In this document: one piece after another, positions 1 through 7,445 of the stretch | Layout: each line of letters starts with the position of its first letter | Position numbering within the stretch: the stretch's first letter is position 1 | Assembly: GCA_023416585.1 (NCBI GenBank) | Contig: JAEZHM010000154.1 | Coordinates: forward strand, 292,748 to 356,747 | DNA length: 64,000 bases | Source of the DNA: Bacillota bacterium | Lineage (GTDB): Bacteria; Bacillota; Clostridia; Christensenellales; Aristaeellaceae | Reading direction: 5' to 3' | Position numbers and translations under genes: made by a program | Notes under the pieces: model-generated | Databases searched by the model: none | Told to the model about the DNA's origin: nothing | What the model saw: only the letters and a program-made list of their open reading frames with translations

Positions 1-1
1 G

Positions 2-222
2 AACGTACACATTCAGGGTGATGGCAGCGCGCAGCCCAACGTGGATAACTGTGAGGAAACTTTCCTGCACCTGTTCCGCGTCTTAAAAGAGATTGGGTAT
101 GACAAGGGTGGTTCGGCCGCATGCCCCTAGGTGGCCACGAATGGAGCGAAGTCCATAGACTACGCCTATGAGACGGACAGGAGACTGGCATTTTGCAATC
201 CCTCAGCGCAAAAGTATATTGA
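2..222 (+). pseudogene. Broken 3' end of a sugar-phosphate isomerase/epimerase-like gene
   Basis: The frame that enters at base 2 reads like the C-terminal end of a TIM-barrel sugar-phosphate isomerase/epimerase (key segments NVHIQGDG and CEETFLHLFRVLKEIGYDKG). It meets TAG at 128-130, where a TGG tryptophan would give a smooth continuation (CP-W-VATNGAKSIDYAYETDRRL). After about base 190 the likely tail (ILQSLSAKVY, stop at 220-222) continues in another frame. I therefore read one nonsense change plus one frameshift. The 5' part lies outside the window, and the family call is tentative because only the tail is visible. Two sequencing errors would look the same. Confidence 0.5.
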
Positions 223-228
223 TCATCT

Positions 229-260
229 TAGGCCGCAGGGGATTAATCCTCTGCGGCCTA
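229..260 (+). terminator. Stem-loop after the broken isomerase gene
   Basis: Arms 229-243 and 246-260 form a near-perfect GC-rich stem (core GGCCGCAG / CTGCGGCC) with a tiny loop, placed right after the end of the broken gene. There is no clear T tract on the plus strand, so it could act as a weak terminator or as an mRNA end-stabilising stem. Confidence 0.5.
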
Positions 261-415
261 AAGCAAAAAGAATGTGAGCCATACCTTTATTTTTCTGGCA
301 GCAAGTGACAATACTACGGTGTTTTCTGACATCCTGTGCTGCTAGACAAAGCGGTGCAGGATTTGCATTGAACAAGATGGAAATATATAGGCCAAACAGC
401 CACAGGAGGAATACG

Positions 416-714
416 ATGGACGGCAAAATCAAAGTGGCCGTTCTGGTAGAAGGTCACCCGTATGATGTAGTCAGTTTTCAAAACATGCTTTGGTCCTTTG
501 AAGACTGCGACTGTTTTGTTCAGCCCCCTGGATGTTTCAGACGCTTCTGACTACAGACAACGCAAACAGCATTAAGACGATTGGCTGGGCACGCATGTAC
601 AAAAACAGCCGCGTGTTCTGCTACGCATCGGGCCACGACCATATGACTTATGATCACGCATCGTTCCGCAAACTTATTCATAACGGTCTTTGCTGGTGCG
701 CACTTAAAAGCTGA
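416..714 (+). pseudogene. Degenerate ThuA-like gene with internal deletion
   Basis: A good ribosome site (AGGAGG at 404-409) leads to ATG 416 and an N-terminus typical of ThuA-like, class I amidotransferase-fold proteins (KIKVAVLVEGHPYDVVSFQN). This frame closes at 550. From about 560 another frame gives the typical ThuA C-terminus (IGWARMYKNSRVFCYASGHD, then FRKLIHNGLCWCA) and stops at 714. Together the pieces make about 100 codons, whereas ThuA proteins are over 200, so the middle of the domain is deleted and the frame is shifted. ThuA-like genes usually sit in sugar-utilisation loci, which agrees with the GH30 gene immediately downstream. Confidence 0.7.
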
Positions 715-744
715 TACGGCAAATATATGCAATGGGGGGCACGT

Positions 745-2091
745 ATGAAACTTACGCTTGCAAGCACGGTATACTTACGGGGCAAAGTGAAAAAGGCTCA
801 GCAAACGGCGGCTTTTGAAGCGGATCTGGGCGTGGAAAACCACGTTGTTAACCTGTACCCCGGGGTAAGGTACCAGGAGATCATGGGGTTTGGCGGCGCA
901 ATCACGGAGGCGGCTGGATATGTGTTTTCCAGAATGAGCGGGGAGAAGCAGCAGGAGATATTGGATGCGTACTTCGGCCACGAAGGCAACCAATACACCA
1001 TGGCCCGGGTTTCCATTGACAGCTGCGATTTTGCATTGGGCAACTATTCAGCCGTCACCGATTCCAAGGATGAAAAGCTCACCACCTTCACGCTGGAAAG
1101 GGACGAACAGTATGTGCTGCCGCTGCTTGGCCGTGCCCAGGAGACCGCGAAAACTCGCCTTGCCTTGATGCTTTCGCCCTGGAGCCCCCCTGCGTTCATG
1201 AAAAGCAACGGTCAAAAAAACGGCGGCGGTTATCTATTGCCGGAATACTATGGGCAGTGGGCCAATTACGTCTGCCGCTACATCAGGGAATATAAGGCCC
1301 GGGGATTTGACGTCCCCATGATCACCGTGCAGAACGAGCCAAAGGCCGTGCAAACATGGGATTCCTGCATTTATACGGCCGAGGAGGAGAAAGTCTTCCT
1401 GCGGGATTTCCTGTATCCTGCCCTTGAAAAGAACGGTCTTGCTGATGTGGGTATCTACATTTGGGACCATAACAAGGAACGGGTATACGAACGCGCCAGG
1501 GATATCTTGGACGAAGGGACCATCAAAATGGTGAAAGGTGTTGCTTTCCACTGGTATAGCGGCGAACATTTTGACGCGGTGCGTTTGGTGGCCGAGCAGT
1601 TCCCGGACAAGAAGCTGGTATTCTCCGAAGGCTGCGTGGAATACAGCCGCTTTGGAGTTGATGACCAGCTTACCCATGCCAGGATGTACGCCCATGACAT
1701 CATAGGCAACCTGAAGGCAGGCATGCATGGTTATTTTGATTGGAATATCCTTCTCGACGATAAGGGCGGCCCCAACCATATGGGTAACTTCTGCGAGGCG
1801 CCGCTCATGTGCAATCCAATGCTGAATACGGTGGAGAAAAAGCTCAGCTTCGAGTATATCGGCCATTTCAGCCGCTTCATAAAACCGGGCGCTTTAAGAA
1901 TCGCATCCTCCGCCTATACAGATAAGATAGATACCGTGTCCTTTTTGAACCCGGATGGCACGCTGGTCTCTGTATATCTTAATAAAACGGGCAGGGCGCT
2001 GCCGGTGGTCATCCGCCTGAATGGTCAGGCGGCTTCCTTTACGCTGCCCGCAAACGCCATTGCCACAGGGATCATTGACGGAGTACAGTAA
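745..2091 (+). CDS. Glycoside hydrolase family 30 enzyme (glucosylceramidase-like)
   Basis: A 448-residue cytoplasmic protein (no signal peptide) with the GH30 plan: a short N-terminal strand, a TIM barrel opening with the QEIMGFGGAITEAA motif, and a C-terminal beta-sandwich. The proton donor is Glu198 in TVQNEP and the nucleophile is Glu295 in FSEGC, the expected strand 4 and 7 positions. GH30 members cleave beta-glucosidic, beta-fucosidic or beta-xylosidic bonds; the exact substrate cannot be read here. I start at ATG 745 because GGGGGG at 734-739 is a good ribosome site; an in-frame ATG at 727 is possible. Upstream lie two broken sugar-metabolism genes, so this is the survivor of a decayed locus. 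Confidence 0.88.
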   Translation: MKLTLASTVYLRGKVKKAQQTAAFEADLGVENHVVNLYPGVRYQEIMGFGGAITEAAGYVFSRMSGEKQQEILDAYFGHEGNQYTMARVSIDSCDFALGNYSAVTDSKDEKLTTFTLERDEQYVLPLLGRAQETAKTRLALMLSPWSPPAFMKSNGQKNGGGYLLPEYYGQWANYVCRYIREYKARGFDVPMITVQNEPKAVQTWDSCIYTAEEEKVFLRDFLYPALEKNGLADVGIYIWDHNKERVYERARDILDEGTIKMVKGVAFHWYSGEHFDAVRLVAEQFPDKKLVFSEGCVEYSRFGVDDQLTHARMYAHDIIGNLKAGMHGYFDWNILLDDKGGPNHMGNFCEAPLMCNPMLNTVEKKLSFEYIGHFSRFIKPGALRIASSAYTDKIDTVSFLNPDGTLVSVYLNKTGRALPVVIRLNGQAASFTLPANAIATGIIDGVQ

Positions 2092-2105
2092 ACTCAAAGC
2101 TTAAA

Positions 2106-2141
2106 GAATCCCCATGCTTTTCAATGAAAGCATGGGGATTC
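2106..2141. terminator. Bidirectional terminator between convergent genes
   Basis: A perfect 15-bp inverted repeat (2106-2120 and 2127-2141, core CCCCATGCTTT/AAAGCATGGGG) sits between the convergent GH30 and alcohol dehydrogenase genes. T-rich bases follow on the minus strand. Confidence 0.7.
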
Positions 2142-2162
2142 AGCTTATGAAGGAAAGGAGAG

Positions 2163-3185
2163 TCATTCGCCTTCCATTTTGATAAGCACCTTGCCGCCCT
2201 GGCGGCAGGCAGGCTCCTCAAATACCCGCAGGATATCATCAAGCTTAAGCTCAAGGCTGATAATATCCCGGACATTGATCTTTTCTTCTGCCAGAAGGGA
2301 AATGGCTCTGGTGAAAGTGTATGGGTTGATGAAGGAGGCGGTGATGTGCAGCTCCTTGGCGAAAACCTCATAAGGCTTGATTGCTATCTCCGCACCTGGC
2401 GGCGTGAGGCCAAAGAACATCACCGTAGCCCCGCGGCCCGCAAGCTTTACAGCCTGGGTCATGGTCTTTACGCTGCCCACGCACTCGATCACGCAATCCA
2501 CATTTGGATAGCCTGTAAGTATGGATTCCAGATCCTCGTGTGTGGGGTCGACAGCCCTGTCGGCGCCAAGTTTCAGCGCCAATCCGCGCTTTTGTTCCGT
2601 AGGCTCGGAAACGATAATGTACGCCGCGCCCTTAAGCTTTGCAAGCTGAAGCATGATCAACCCGATGGGGCCGGCTCCAATCACCAACACCGTCTGTCCG
2701 GCACGAATTTTGCATAGGTCGATGCCGTGCACACAGCAGGAGACAGTTTCGGAAAGGGCGGCATGCTTGAGCGGCATATGGTCCGGGATTTGATACACTT
2801 GCTTTTCTGGCACGGTGAGGAACTCGGCAAATCCACCCCGGGCGGTAGTGCCATAGCCGGTCATCTGGGTGCAGAAATGGCCCATGGCATTACGGCAGTA
2901 AAAGCACTGGCCGCACATTTCGTTGGGATCCACAGCCACACGGTCACCGGCTTTGACCTGTGTGACATCCTTGCCTGTTTCCACCACCACCCCGGACATC
3001 TCATGCCCGAGAATGTTAGGAGGCGTCACCGGCGCAGCGCCGGGATCGCCCTCATATATGTGGATATCCGTTCCGCATACGCCGCAATAGGCAATTTTGA
3101 TGCGCACATCCTTGGGGCCTAGATCCAGTTCCTGTACATTCTGTACTCCAACATCATGCTTCCCGAAAAAAACGGCTGCCTTCAT
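2163..3185 (-). CDS. Zinc-dependent alcohol/polyol dehydrogenase (MDR family)
   Basis: A 340-residue medium-chain dehydrogenase of the sorbitol/threonine/butanediol dehydrogenase type. The catalytic zinc site is shown by CGVCGTDIH and GHEMSG, and the structural zinc site by the four cysteines of MCGQCFYCRNAMGHFC. The NAD(P)-binding motif is VLVIGAGPIGL. Such enzymes oxidise sugar alcohols or small hydroxy compounds. A good ribosome site (GGAGGG) precedes ATG 3185. The gene is convergent to GH30, which is consistent with carbohydrate use, but the substrate is unknown. Confidence 0.85.
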   Translation of the reverse strand: MKAAVFFGKHDVGVQNVQELDLGPKDVRIKIAYCGVCGTDIHIYEGDPGAAPVTPPNILGHEMSGVVVETGKDVTQVKAGDRVAVDPNEMCGQCFYCRNAMGHFCTQMTGYGTTARGGFAEFLTVPEKQVYQIPDHMPLKHAALSETVSCCVHGIDLCKIRAGQTVLVIGAGPIGLIMLQLAKLKGAAYIIVSEPTEQKRGLALKLGADRAVDPTHEDLESILTGYPNVDCVIECVGSVKTMTQAVKLAGRGATVMFFGLTPPGAEIAIKPYEVFAKELHITASFINPYTFTRAISLLAEEKINVRDIISLELKLDDILRVFEEPACRQGGKVLIKMEGE

Positions 3186-3210
3186 TTGTTTCCCTCCAGA
3201 GCAATCATTA

Positions 3211-3253
3211 AAACGGGCTCTTGCCTAATGATACACTTATGCAAAAGCCCGTT
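3211..3253 (-). terminator. Terminator downstream of nrdR
   Basis: Arms 3245-3253 and 3211-3219 (AAACGGGCT / AGCCCGTTT) with extra internal TTGC/GCAA pairing form a stem just past the nrdR stop, followed on the minus strand by TTTT. Confidence 0.65.
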
Positions 3254-3258
3254 TGTGT

Positions 3259-3738
3259 TCAGTTGTTATCTTCCTTGCGGTGCTGGTTTTCGCTCAAAAG
3301 CTTAGTAAGTTCTTCCATGAAGCTTGAGACATCGGTGAACTGGCGGTATACGGAAGCAAAACGGACATATGACACTTCATCCAGTTTCTTCAGCTCCGCC
3401 ATCACCATTTCGCCGATTTGACGTGTGGTGACCTCCGCCTCCATGGTGTTATAGACGCCCTGCTCAATACGGGTGACGATGCCGTCGATTTCTGTCAGAG
3501 AGACCGGGCGCTTTTCGCAGGCGTGTAAAATGCCGTTGCGGATTTTCTGGCTGTCAAATGGCTCCCTGCGCTTGTCTTTTTTAACTACCAGCAGGGGAAC
3601 CAGTTCAATTTTCTCATACGTTGTAAACCGGCGCCCGCATTGCATGCATTCCCTGCGGCGGCGTATGCTGTTGCCCTCCTCGGTAGGGCGGGAATCAATT
3701 ACCTTACTGTCAGGGCAACTGCAATACTGGCATCTCAT
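3259..3738 (-). CDS. nrdR: Transcriptional repressor NrdR
   Basis: A 159-residue protein with both NrdR hallmarks: an N-terminal zinc ribbon (MRCQYC ... CMQCGRRFTTYE) and an ATP-cone domain (VVKKDKRREPFDSQKI...). NrdR senses (d)ATP and represses ribonucleotide reductase genes. I start at ATG 3738, giving the invariant MRCxYC N-terminus and a good AAGGAAGAG ribosome site. The next gene upstream on the same strand is the PRC-barrel gene of the sigG neighbourhood, a common clostridial arrangement. Confidence 0.95.
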   Translation of the reverse strand: MRCQYCSCPDSKVIDSRPTEEGNSIRRRRECMQCGRRFTTYEKIELVPLLVVKKDKRREPFDSQKIRNGILHACEKRPVSLTEIDGIVTRIEQGVYNTMEAEVTTRQIGEMVMAELKKLDEVSYVRFASVYRQFTDVSSFMEELTKLLSENQHRKEDNN

Positions 3739-3856
3739 GTGATCTCTTCCTTCGGGACGGGGACCCGTCTCCAACATTTTATTATGTATTATATCCCAAT
3801 CCCCAAGGTACGTAAAGGGAAAGATTGATTTTCACTAATTATTGGGAACGTAGAAT

Positions 3857-4096
3857 TCACAGATCCTCAATGTTGACAAGAATCACATCATCACCAATCT
3901 TGCAGATCCTGTCCCATGGTATGACGATGCCGCACTTTTCACCCCTTAGCATCGACAGCATATTGAACTCCCCTGGTACAACAATGGCTTGAACCACGCC
4001 ATCCTTTTCACAAAACTCGATATCTATCACCTTGCCCAGGCGGCGGCCGTCGCAGGTGTTCACCACGTCCTTGGTGCGCATTTCCGATAAGCTCAC
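3857..4096 (-). CDS. YlmC/YmxH-family PRC-barrel protein
   Basis: A 79-residue PRC-barrel protein of the YlmC/YmxH sporulation-associated family (SLSEMRTKDVVNTCDGRRLG at the N-terminus, then VIDIEF and IPWDRICKIGDDVILV). The start is GTG 4096, preceded by a strong GGGGGAGGT site; longer in-frame extensions lack one. In clostridia this small gene commonly lies next to sigG, as here. Its biochemical role is not established. Confidence 0.85.
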   Translation of the reverse strand: MSLSEMRTKDVVNTCDGRRLGKVIDIEFCEKDGVVQAIVVPGEFNMLSMLRGEKCGIVIPWDRICKIGDDVILVNIEDL

Positions 4097-4306
4097 GGGT
4101 ATGCACCTCCCCCTTCTTACATGTATGCTATGGGAAGGGGAAAGTTGCGCGCCTGTTTGAAGTGCCAAACGAGGGCTTGTAGTCGGGTAAGGCGGCTTTT
4201 GTACTACGTCATTTGCATTTTGAATAGGAAATGGTACAATCACATTGCTGATAAATATGGGTAAATCATGGCTGTTGCCTAAGGCTTATAAGGAAAGGGA
4301 GCAAAT

Positions 4307-4756
4307 ATGAAAATCTGTCCCAAGTGCCAGGCGGGTAATAACGACGATGCTATATACTGCAAGGATTGCGGCACGTCGCTAAGCAAGACAGCCATAAAGA
4401 AAGCAGAGGAATTACTAAAAGCGGAATCGGAAAAAAGGGAGCGCAAAGAACAGCGCACAAGACGAATGCTTTGTGCGCTGATAGTTGTATTTGCGGTGTT
4501 GGACATTGTGATCCTGGGGTCATCCATCTTCCGCGGCAACATTACTTTTATCATGCTTGTTCTCTTGCTGACCATCCCGGCTGGGTACGTGGCGATCTTT
4601 CATGCTGATGCGCTGTTTCAACTGAATTATTCCAAGGATATTGAGAATATCCATGATGTGGAACCCAGCGAATGGTACTATTTTAAATGCAAAGCGACAG
4701 GCATCGGCGTAGTGATTTTGGGTACCATTTCGCTGTGTGTACTCGCATTTTCTTGA
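4307..4756 (+). CDS. Zinc-ribbon membrane protein, function unknown
   Basis: A 149-residue protein beginning with a zinc ribbon (CPKCQAGNNDDAIYCKDCG), then a charged helix rich in Lys, Glu and Arg (residues about 28-50), two adjacent transmembrane segments (ALIVVFAVLDIVILG and FIMLVLLLTIPAGYVAIF) and a C-terminal one (GIGVVILGTISLCVLAF). The ribosome site AAGGAAAGGGAG precedes ATG 4307. It is transcribed divergently from the ylmC-like gene, inside the sporulation-sigma block. Similar small zinc-ribbon membrane proteins are common in Firmicutes without an assigned role. Confidence 0.8.
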   Translation: MKICPKCQAGNNDDAIYCKDCGTSLSKTAIKKAEELLKAESEKRERKEQRTRRMLCALIVVFAVLDIVILGSSIFRGNITFIMLVLLLTIPAGYVAIFHADALFQLNYSKDIENIHDVEPSEWYYFKCKATGIGVVILGTISLCVLAFS

Positions 4757-4797
4757 AAATAACTGCCGCCATATACATTGTTTGATATGATACGAGT

Positions 4798-4824
4798 AAG
4801 CGCGCCGGTTTTGCCGGCGCGCTT
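4798..4824. terminator. Bidirectional terminator
   Basis: An 11-bp GC-rich stem (AAGCGCGCCGG at 4798-4808, CCGGCGCGCTT at 4814-4824) sits between the convergent zinc-ribbon gene and sigG. T-rich bases follow on both strands. Confidence 0.75.
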
Positions 4825-4831
4825 TCCTGCA

Positions 4832-5620
4832 TTACATCTGCTGCACCTGCACATGCTTTCGCATGTGGAGCAGCGCGTTTTTCTCCAGGCGTGACACTTG
4901 GGCCTGGCTGATGCCGATCTCGTTGGCTACTTCCATCTGCGTGCGGCCCTCGAAAAACCTGAGCCTCAAAATGCGCTTTTCCCTGTCGTTCAGGCGGCGC
5001 ATGGCTTCCTTGATGGTGATCTCCTCGAGCCAGGCCTCGTCCACGTGTTTGTCGTCCTTCACCTGGTCCATGATATAGATGGCGTCACCGCCGTCGTTGT
5101 ATACGGGCTCAAAGAGGGAGACGGGATCCTGAATGGCTTCCAAGGCGAACACCACATCCTCACGGGGGATGTGCAGTTCGGCGGCCAATTCGGTCACGGT
5201 TGGCTCCCGGTTAAGCTGCCCGGCCAGACGGTCACGTGCTTGCAGCGCCTTGTAGGCGATGTCCCTAAGCGACCGTGAGACCCTAATCGCATTGTTGTCC
5301 CTCAGATACCGCCGGATTTCGCCAATAATCATGGGAACCGCATACGTGGAAAACCTGACGTTTTGCGTCACATCAAAGTTGTCCAGGGCCTTGATAAGCC
5401 CGATGCAGCCCACCTGGAACAGGTCGTCCACATTCTCACCCCTGTTGGTGAAGCGTTGGATCACGCTTAAGACCAAACGCAGGTTGCCGCGGATGAATTC
5501 CTCCCGCGCCGCCTGATCGCCGCTGTGGACCAGGGGGAAAAGCTGGCGCATGCGTTCATTGTTTAAAACGGGCAAAGAGGATGTGTCTACGCCGCAGATT
5601 TCTACCTTTCCTGTTGCCAT
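4832..5620 (-). CDS. sigG: Sporulation sigma factor SigG (late forespore)
   Basis: 262 residues, close to B. subtilis SigG. It begins with the diagnostic KVEICGVDTSSLPVLNNE, then region 2 (NLRLVLSVIQRF, DDLFQVGCIGLIKALDNFD, FSTYAVPMIIGEIRRYLRDN), region 3 (RVSRSLRDIAYKALQARDRL, DPVSLFEPVYNDGGD) and the region 4 helix-turn-helix (TQMEVANEIGISQAQVSRLE). It drives late forespore transcription. Start ATG 5620 follows GGAGG; an in-frame GTG at 5635 is less likely. It lies 71 nt after sigE and has its own sigma-F/G-type promoter. Confidence 0.97.
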   Translation of the reverse strand: MATGKVEICGVDTSSLPVLNNERMRQLFPLVHSGDQAAREEFIRGNLRLVLSVIQRFTNRGENVDDLFQVGCIGLIKALDNFDVTQNVRFSTYAVPMIIGEIRRYLRDNNAIRVSRSLRDIAYKALQARDRLAGQLNREPTVTELAAELHIPREDVVFALEAIQDPVSLFEPVYNDGGDAIYIMDQVKDDKHVDEAWLEEITIKEAMRRLNDREKRILRLRFFEGRTQMEVANEIGISQAQVSRLEKNALLHMRKHVQVQQM

Positions 5621-5650
5621 ACCGCATTCCTCCACGATTCCGGATGAATG

Positions 5651-5680
5651 CAGTATGACCCCGTAAAAGGTGTTTTATGC
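5651..5680 (-). promoter_or_regulatory. Sigma-F/sigma-G type promoter upstream of sigG
   Basis: Read on the minus strand: -35 GCATA (5680-5676), a 15-nt spacer, and -10 GGTCATACTG (5660-5651). The forespore consensus is GYATA-N15-GGNNANANTW, so all but the last position match. The -10 ends about 30 nt before the sigG ATG with the GGAGG site in between. It predicts forespore-specific, autocatalytic sigG transcription as known in B. subtilis. Confidence 0.75.
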
Positions 5681-5691
5681 CGTGCGACAAA

Positions 5692-6432
5692 CTAACTGCT
5701 GATGCGTGTCAGTTCGACATGCAGGCGAGAAAGGATGCGTTTTTCCAATCTTGAGATGTAAGACTGCGAAATACCGAGAATATCAGCGACTTCTTTTTGT
5801 GTTTTCTCCTGCCCGCCGGCAAGGCCGAAGCGAAGCTGCATGATGCGCTGCTCCCTGGGGCTCAAGTGATCCAGGGCACAGGAAAGAAGCTGCTTTTCCA
5901 CGCTTTCCTCAATGCATTTGTATACCATATCACCTTCTGTACCTAAAACGTCGGAAAGTAGAAGTTCGTTGCCGTCCCAGTCGGTTTTCAGCGGCTCGTC
6001 CAAAGAAACCTCCAGTCTGGTACGGCTGTTGCGGCGCAAAAACATCAATACTTCGTTTTCAATACAGCGGGAGGCATAAGTGGCCAGTTTGATCTTTTTG
6101 TCAGGATCAAAGGTGTTCACCGCCTTGATAAGCCCGATTGTCCCGATAGATATCAGGTCTTCCAGCGCGATGCCCGTATTTTCAAACTTTCTGGCGATAA
6201 ACACAACCAAACGCAGGTTCCGCTCGATCAGTATGGAGCGGACCGTGCCGTCGTCGTCTTTTAGCTGCTCCACCATCAGCCGTTCCTCCTGGGGGGTCAG
6301 GGGAACAGGCAGCGGGTCGGGACCGCCGATATAATGGACCTGGCCAGAATGCAATAGAGCGAGCCAGAACAGCACCTTCCTGCGCAATATGGTATACCAC
6401 CGCCGGGGAATGACGAGCAGCTTGGAGCGCAT
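5692..6432 (-). CDS. sigE: Sporulation sigma factor SigE precursor (mother cell)
   Basis: 246 residues. It opens with a basic, hydrophobic pro-sequence (RSKLLVIPRRWYTILRRKVL) that is cleaved by SpoIIGA in the known system, then the junction region (YYIGG-like HYIGGPDPLPVPLT), region 2 (NLRLVVFIARKFENTG, ISIGTIGLIKAVNTFDPDKK, LATYASRCIENEVLMFLRR) and region 4 (TQKEVADILGISQSYISRLE). It is the early mother-cell sigma factor. ATG 6432 follows AAGGAGG. Only 13 nt separate it from its activating protease gene spoIIGA upstream. Confidence 0.97.
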   Translation of the reverse strand: MRSKLLVIPRRWYTILRRKVLFWLALLHSGQVHYIGGPDPLPVPLTPQEERLMVEQLKDDDGTVRSILIERNLRLVVFIARKFENTGIALEDLISIGTIGLIKAVNTFDPDKKIKLATYASRCIENEVLMFLRRNSRTRLEVSLDEPLKTDWDGNELLLSDVLGTEGDMVYKCIEESVEKQLLSCALDHLSPREQRIMQLRFGLAGGQEKTQKEVADILGISQSYISRLEKRILSRLHVELTRISS

Positions 6433-6445
6433 GAAGATTTCCTCC

Positions 6446-7246
6446 TTATAATGCTTCCACCACGGCGGCGGGCACAAGCGCCTGCGCACCGTCATAACCG
6501 GTGGGAGCTATGGCAATGAGCACCTGGCTGTCGTGCCAGGTACCCTCCAATTGCACGCGAAAATGGCTGGGGCGGAAACACATCATCATTTTGTGGCCTG
6601 CCGTAGTTTGAACTCTTAAAAACCGGAAGCCCACGGGCAGTGTTTCAGGATTGTCGGGCTTTACGGCGGCGGGCAATAAGGGCTTTAGTGAACTGGAGGA
6701 GGCTACTACCACAGGCAGCCCCGTAATGGGATCGGTAAGCTGGTTGCCCGTATCCAGCATGGCGGGCAAACGGACAGGCTTTAAGGACATGCTGTTTCCT
6801 TCCAAGGCGATTTCCACCATGGTTACTCTGGAAGGGGCCTTGATCCGGATACCGCAAAAAAAGGCGGTTCCGGCCATCGACAAAAACAGCATGCCGAAGG
6901 CAAGCCATGGGGAAATTCCCTGCATAACAAGCCAGCTTAAAAAGCCTCCCGTCAATAACCCGCAAAGCAAAATAAGCAGCGCCGCTTTTGCGATAAGCAG
7001 CAGCCTAAGCTTGGGGAACAGGATTTTCGCCATCAGAAGCGTTGAGAAAAGCACAAAGGGGATGGAACGCAAAATGGAAAGCCCGGGCCAAAACGCCGCA
7101 ATACCATACACGGCGCCACAAAGCGACGCTTGAAAGATACGTTTCCATTCCGGCAACGGGCCGCCCAGCAGACGGGCTGCCAGCCACAGGGACAGGCCGT
7201 TGGCCAGCGTGTTGACCAGCGCGAACAGCTCCCCGTTCACTATCAT
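6446..7246 (-). CDS. spoIIGA: Sigma-E processing peptidase SpoIIGA
   Basis: 266 residues: five hydrophobic membrane segments in the N-terminal half (to about residue 133), then a cytoplasmic aspartic-protease-like domain with the catalytic motif LDTGNQLTDP (Asp165). SpoIIGA cleaves the SigE pro-sequence after a forespore signal. Start ATG 7246 follows GGGAGG. It is slightly shorter than the roughly 300-residue B. subtilis protein, mainly in the C-terminal domain. I could not see a convincing Spo0A box upstream. Confidence 0.93.
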   Translation of the reverse strand: MIVNGELFALVNTLANGLSLWLAARLLGGPLPEWKRIFQASLCGAVYGIAAFWPGLSILRSIPFVLFSTLLMAKILFPKLRLLLIAKAALLILLCGLLTGGFLSWLVMQGISPWLAFGMLFLSMAGTAFFCGIRIKAPSRVTMVEIALEGNSMSLKPVRLPAMLDTGNQLTDPITGLPVVVASSSSLKPLLPAAVKPDNPETLPVGFRFLRVQTTAGHKMMMCFRPSHFRVQLEGTWHDSQVLIAIAPTGYDGAQALVPAAVVEAL

Positions 7247-7396
7247 ACCGGTGCCTCCCTGCGTAGCACTGTTCACAGTATATGATGACAGTACCGGTGA
7301 ATATGTTGATTCAAGGCGCGAAACACTGCGCCCATGCGCCAGTATGTGACAGGTGACTTTTCTTTTTGCACGGATAGAAGTTTTTTCAATTATCTA

Positions 7397-7425
7397 TTTA
7401 CAATTATCCCGGTACTGCGTATAAT
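7397..7425 (+). promoter_or_regulatory. Housekeeping promoter of the radical-SAM DNA-repair pair
   Basis: -35 TTTACA (7397-7402), 17-nt spacer, -10 TATAAT (7420-7425). The start codon is at 7439, so transcription would begin at about 7432, giving an almost leaderless mRNA, or the SD at 7427-7433 is only partly transcribed. The promoter abuts the LexA box. Confidence 0.65.
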
Positions 7426-7431
7426 AGAAGG

Positions 7432-7445
7432 AGAACAAATGTTCT
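7432..7445. promoter_or_regulatory. LexA (SOS) box over the start codon
   Basis: AGAACAAATGTTCT is a perfect 14-nt palindrome with the Gram-positive LexA/DinR core GAAC-N4-GTTC (7433-7444). It begins seven bases after the -10 element and includes the ATG at 7439-7441. LexA bound here would block initiation, and DNA damage would release it. It sits in front of genes of a family annotated as DNA modification/repair, which makes a chance match less likely. Confidence 0.75.

Noticed and set aside
7247..7330. Spo0A box upstream of spoIIGA
   Set aside because: No TGTCGAA-like sequence seen; the 22-nt-spaced promoter known from B. subtilis spoIIG could not be identified either.
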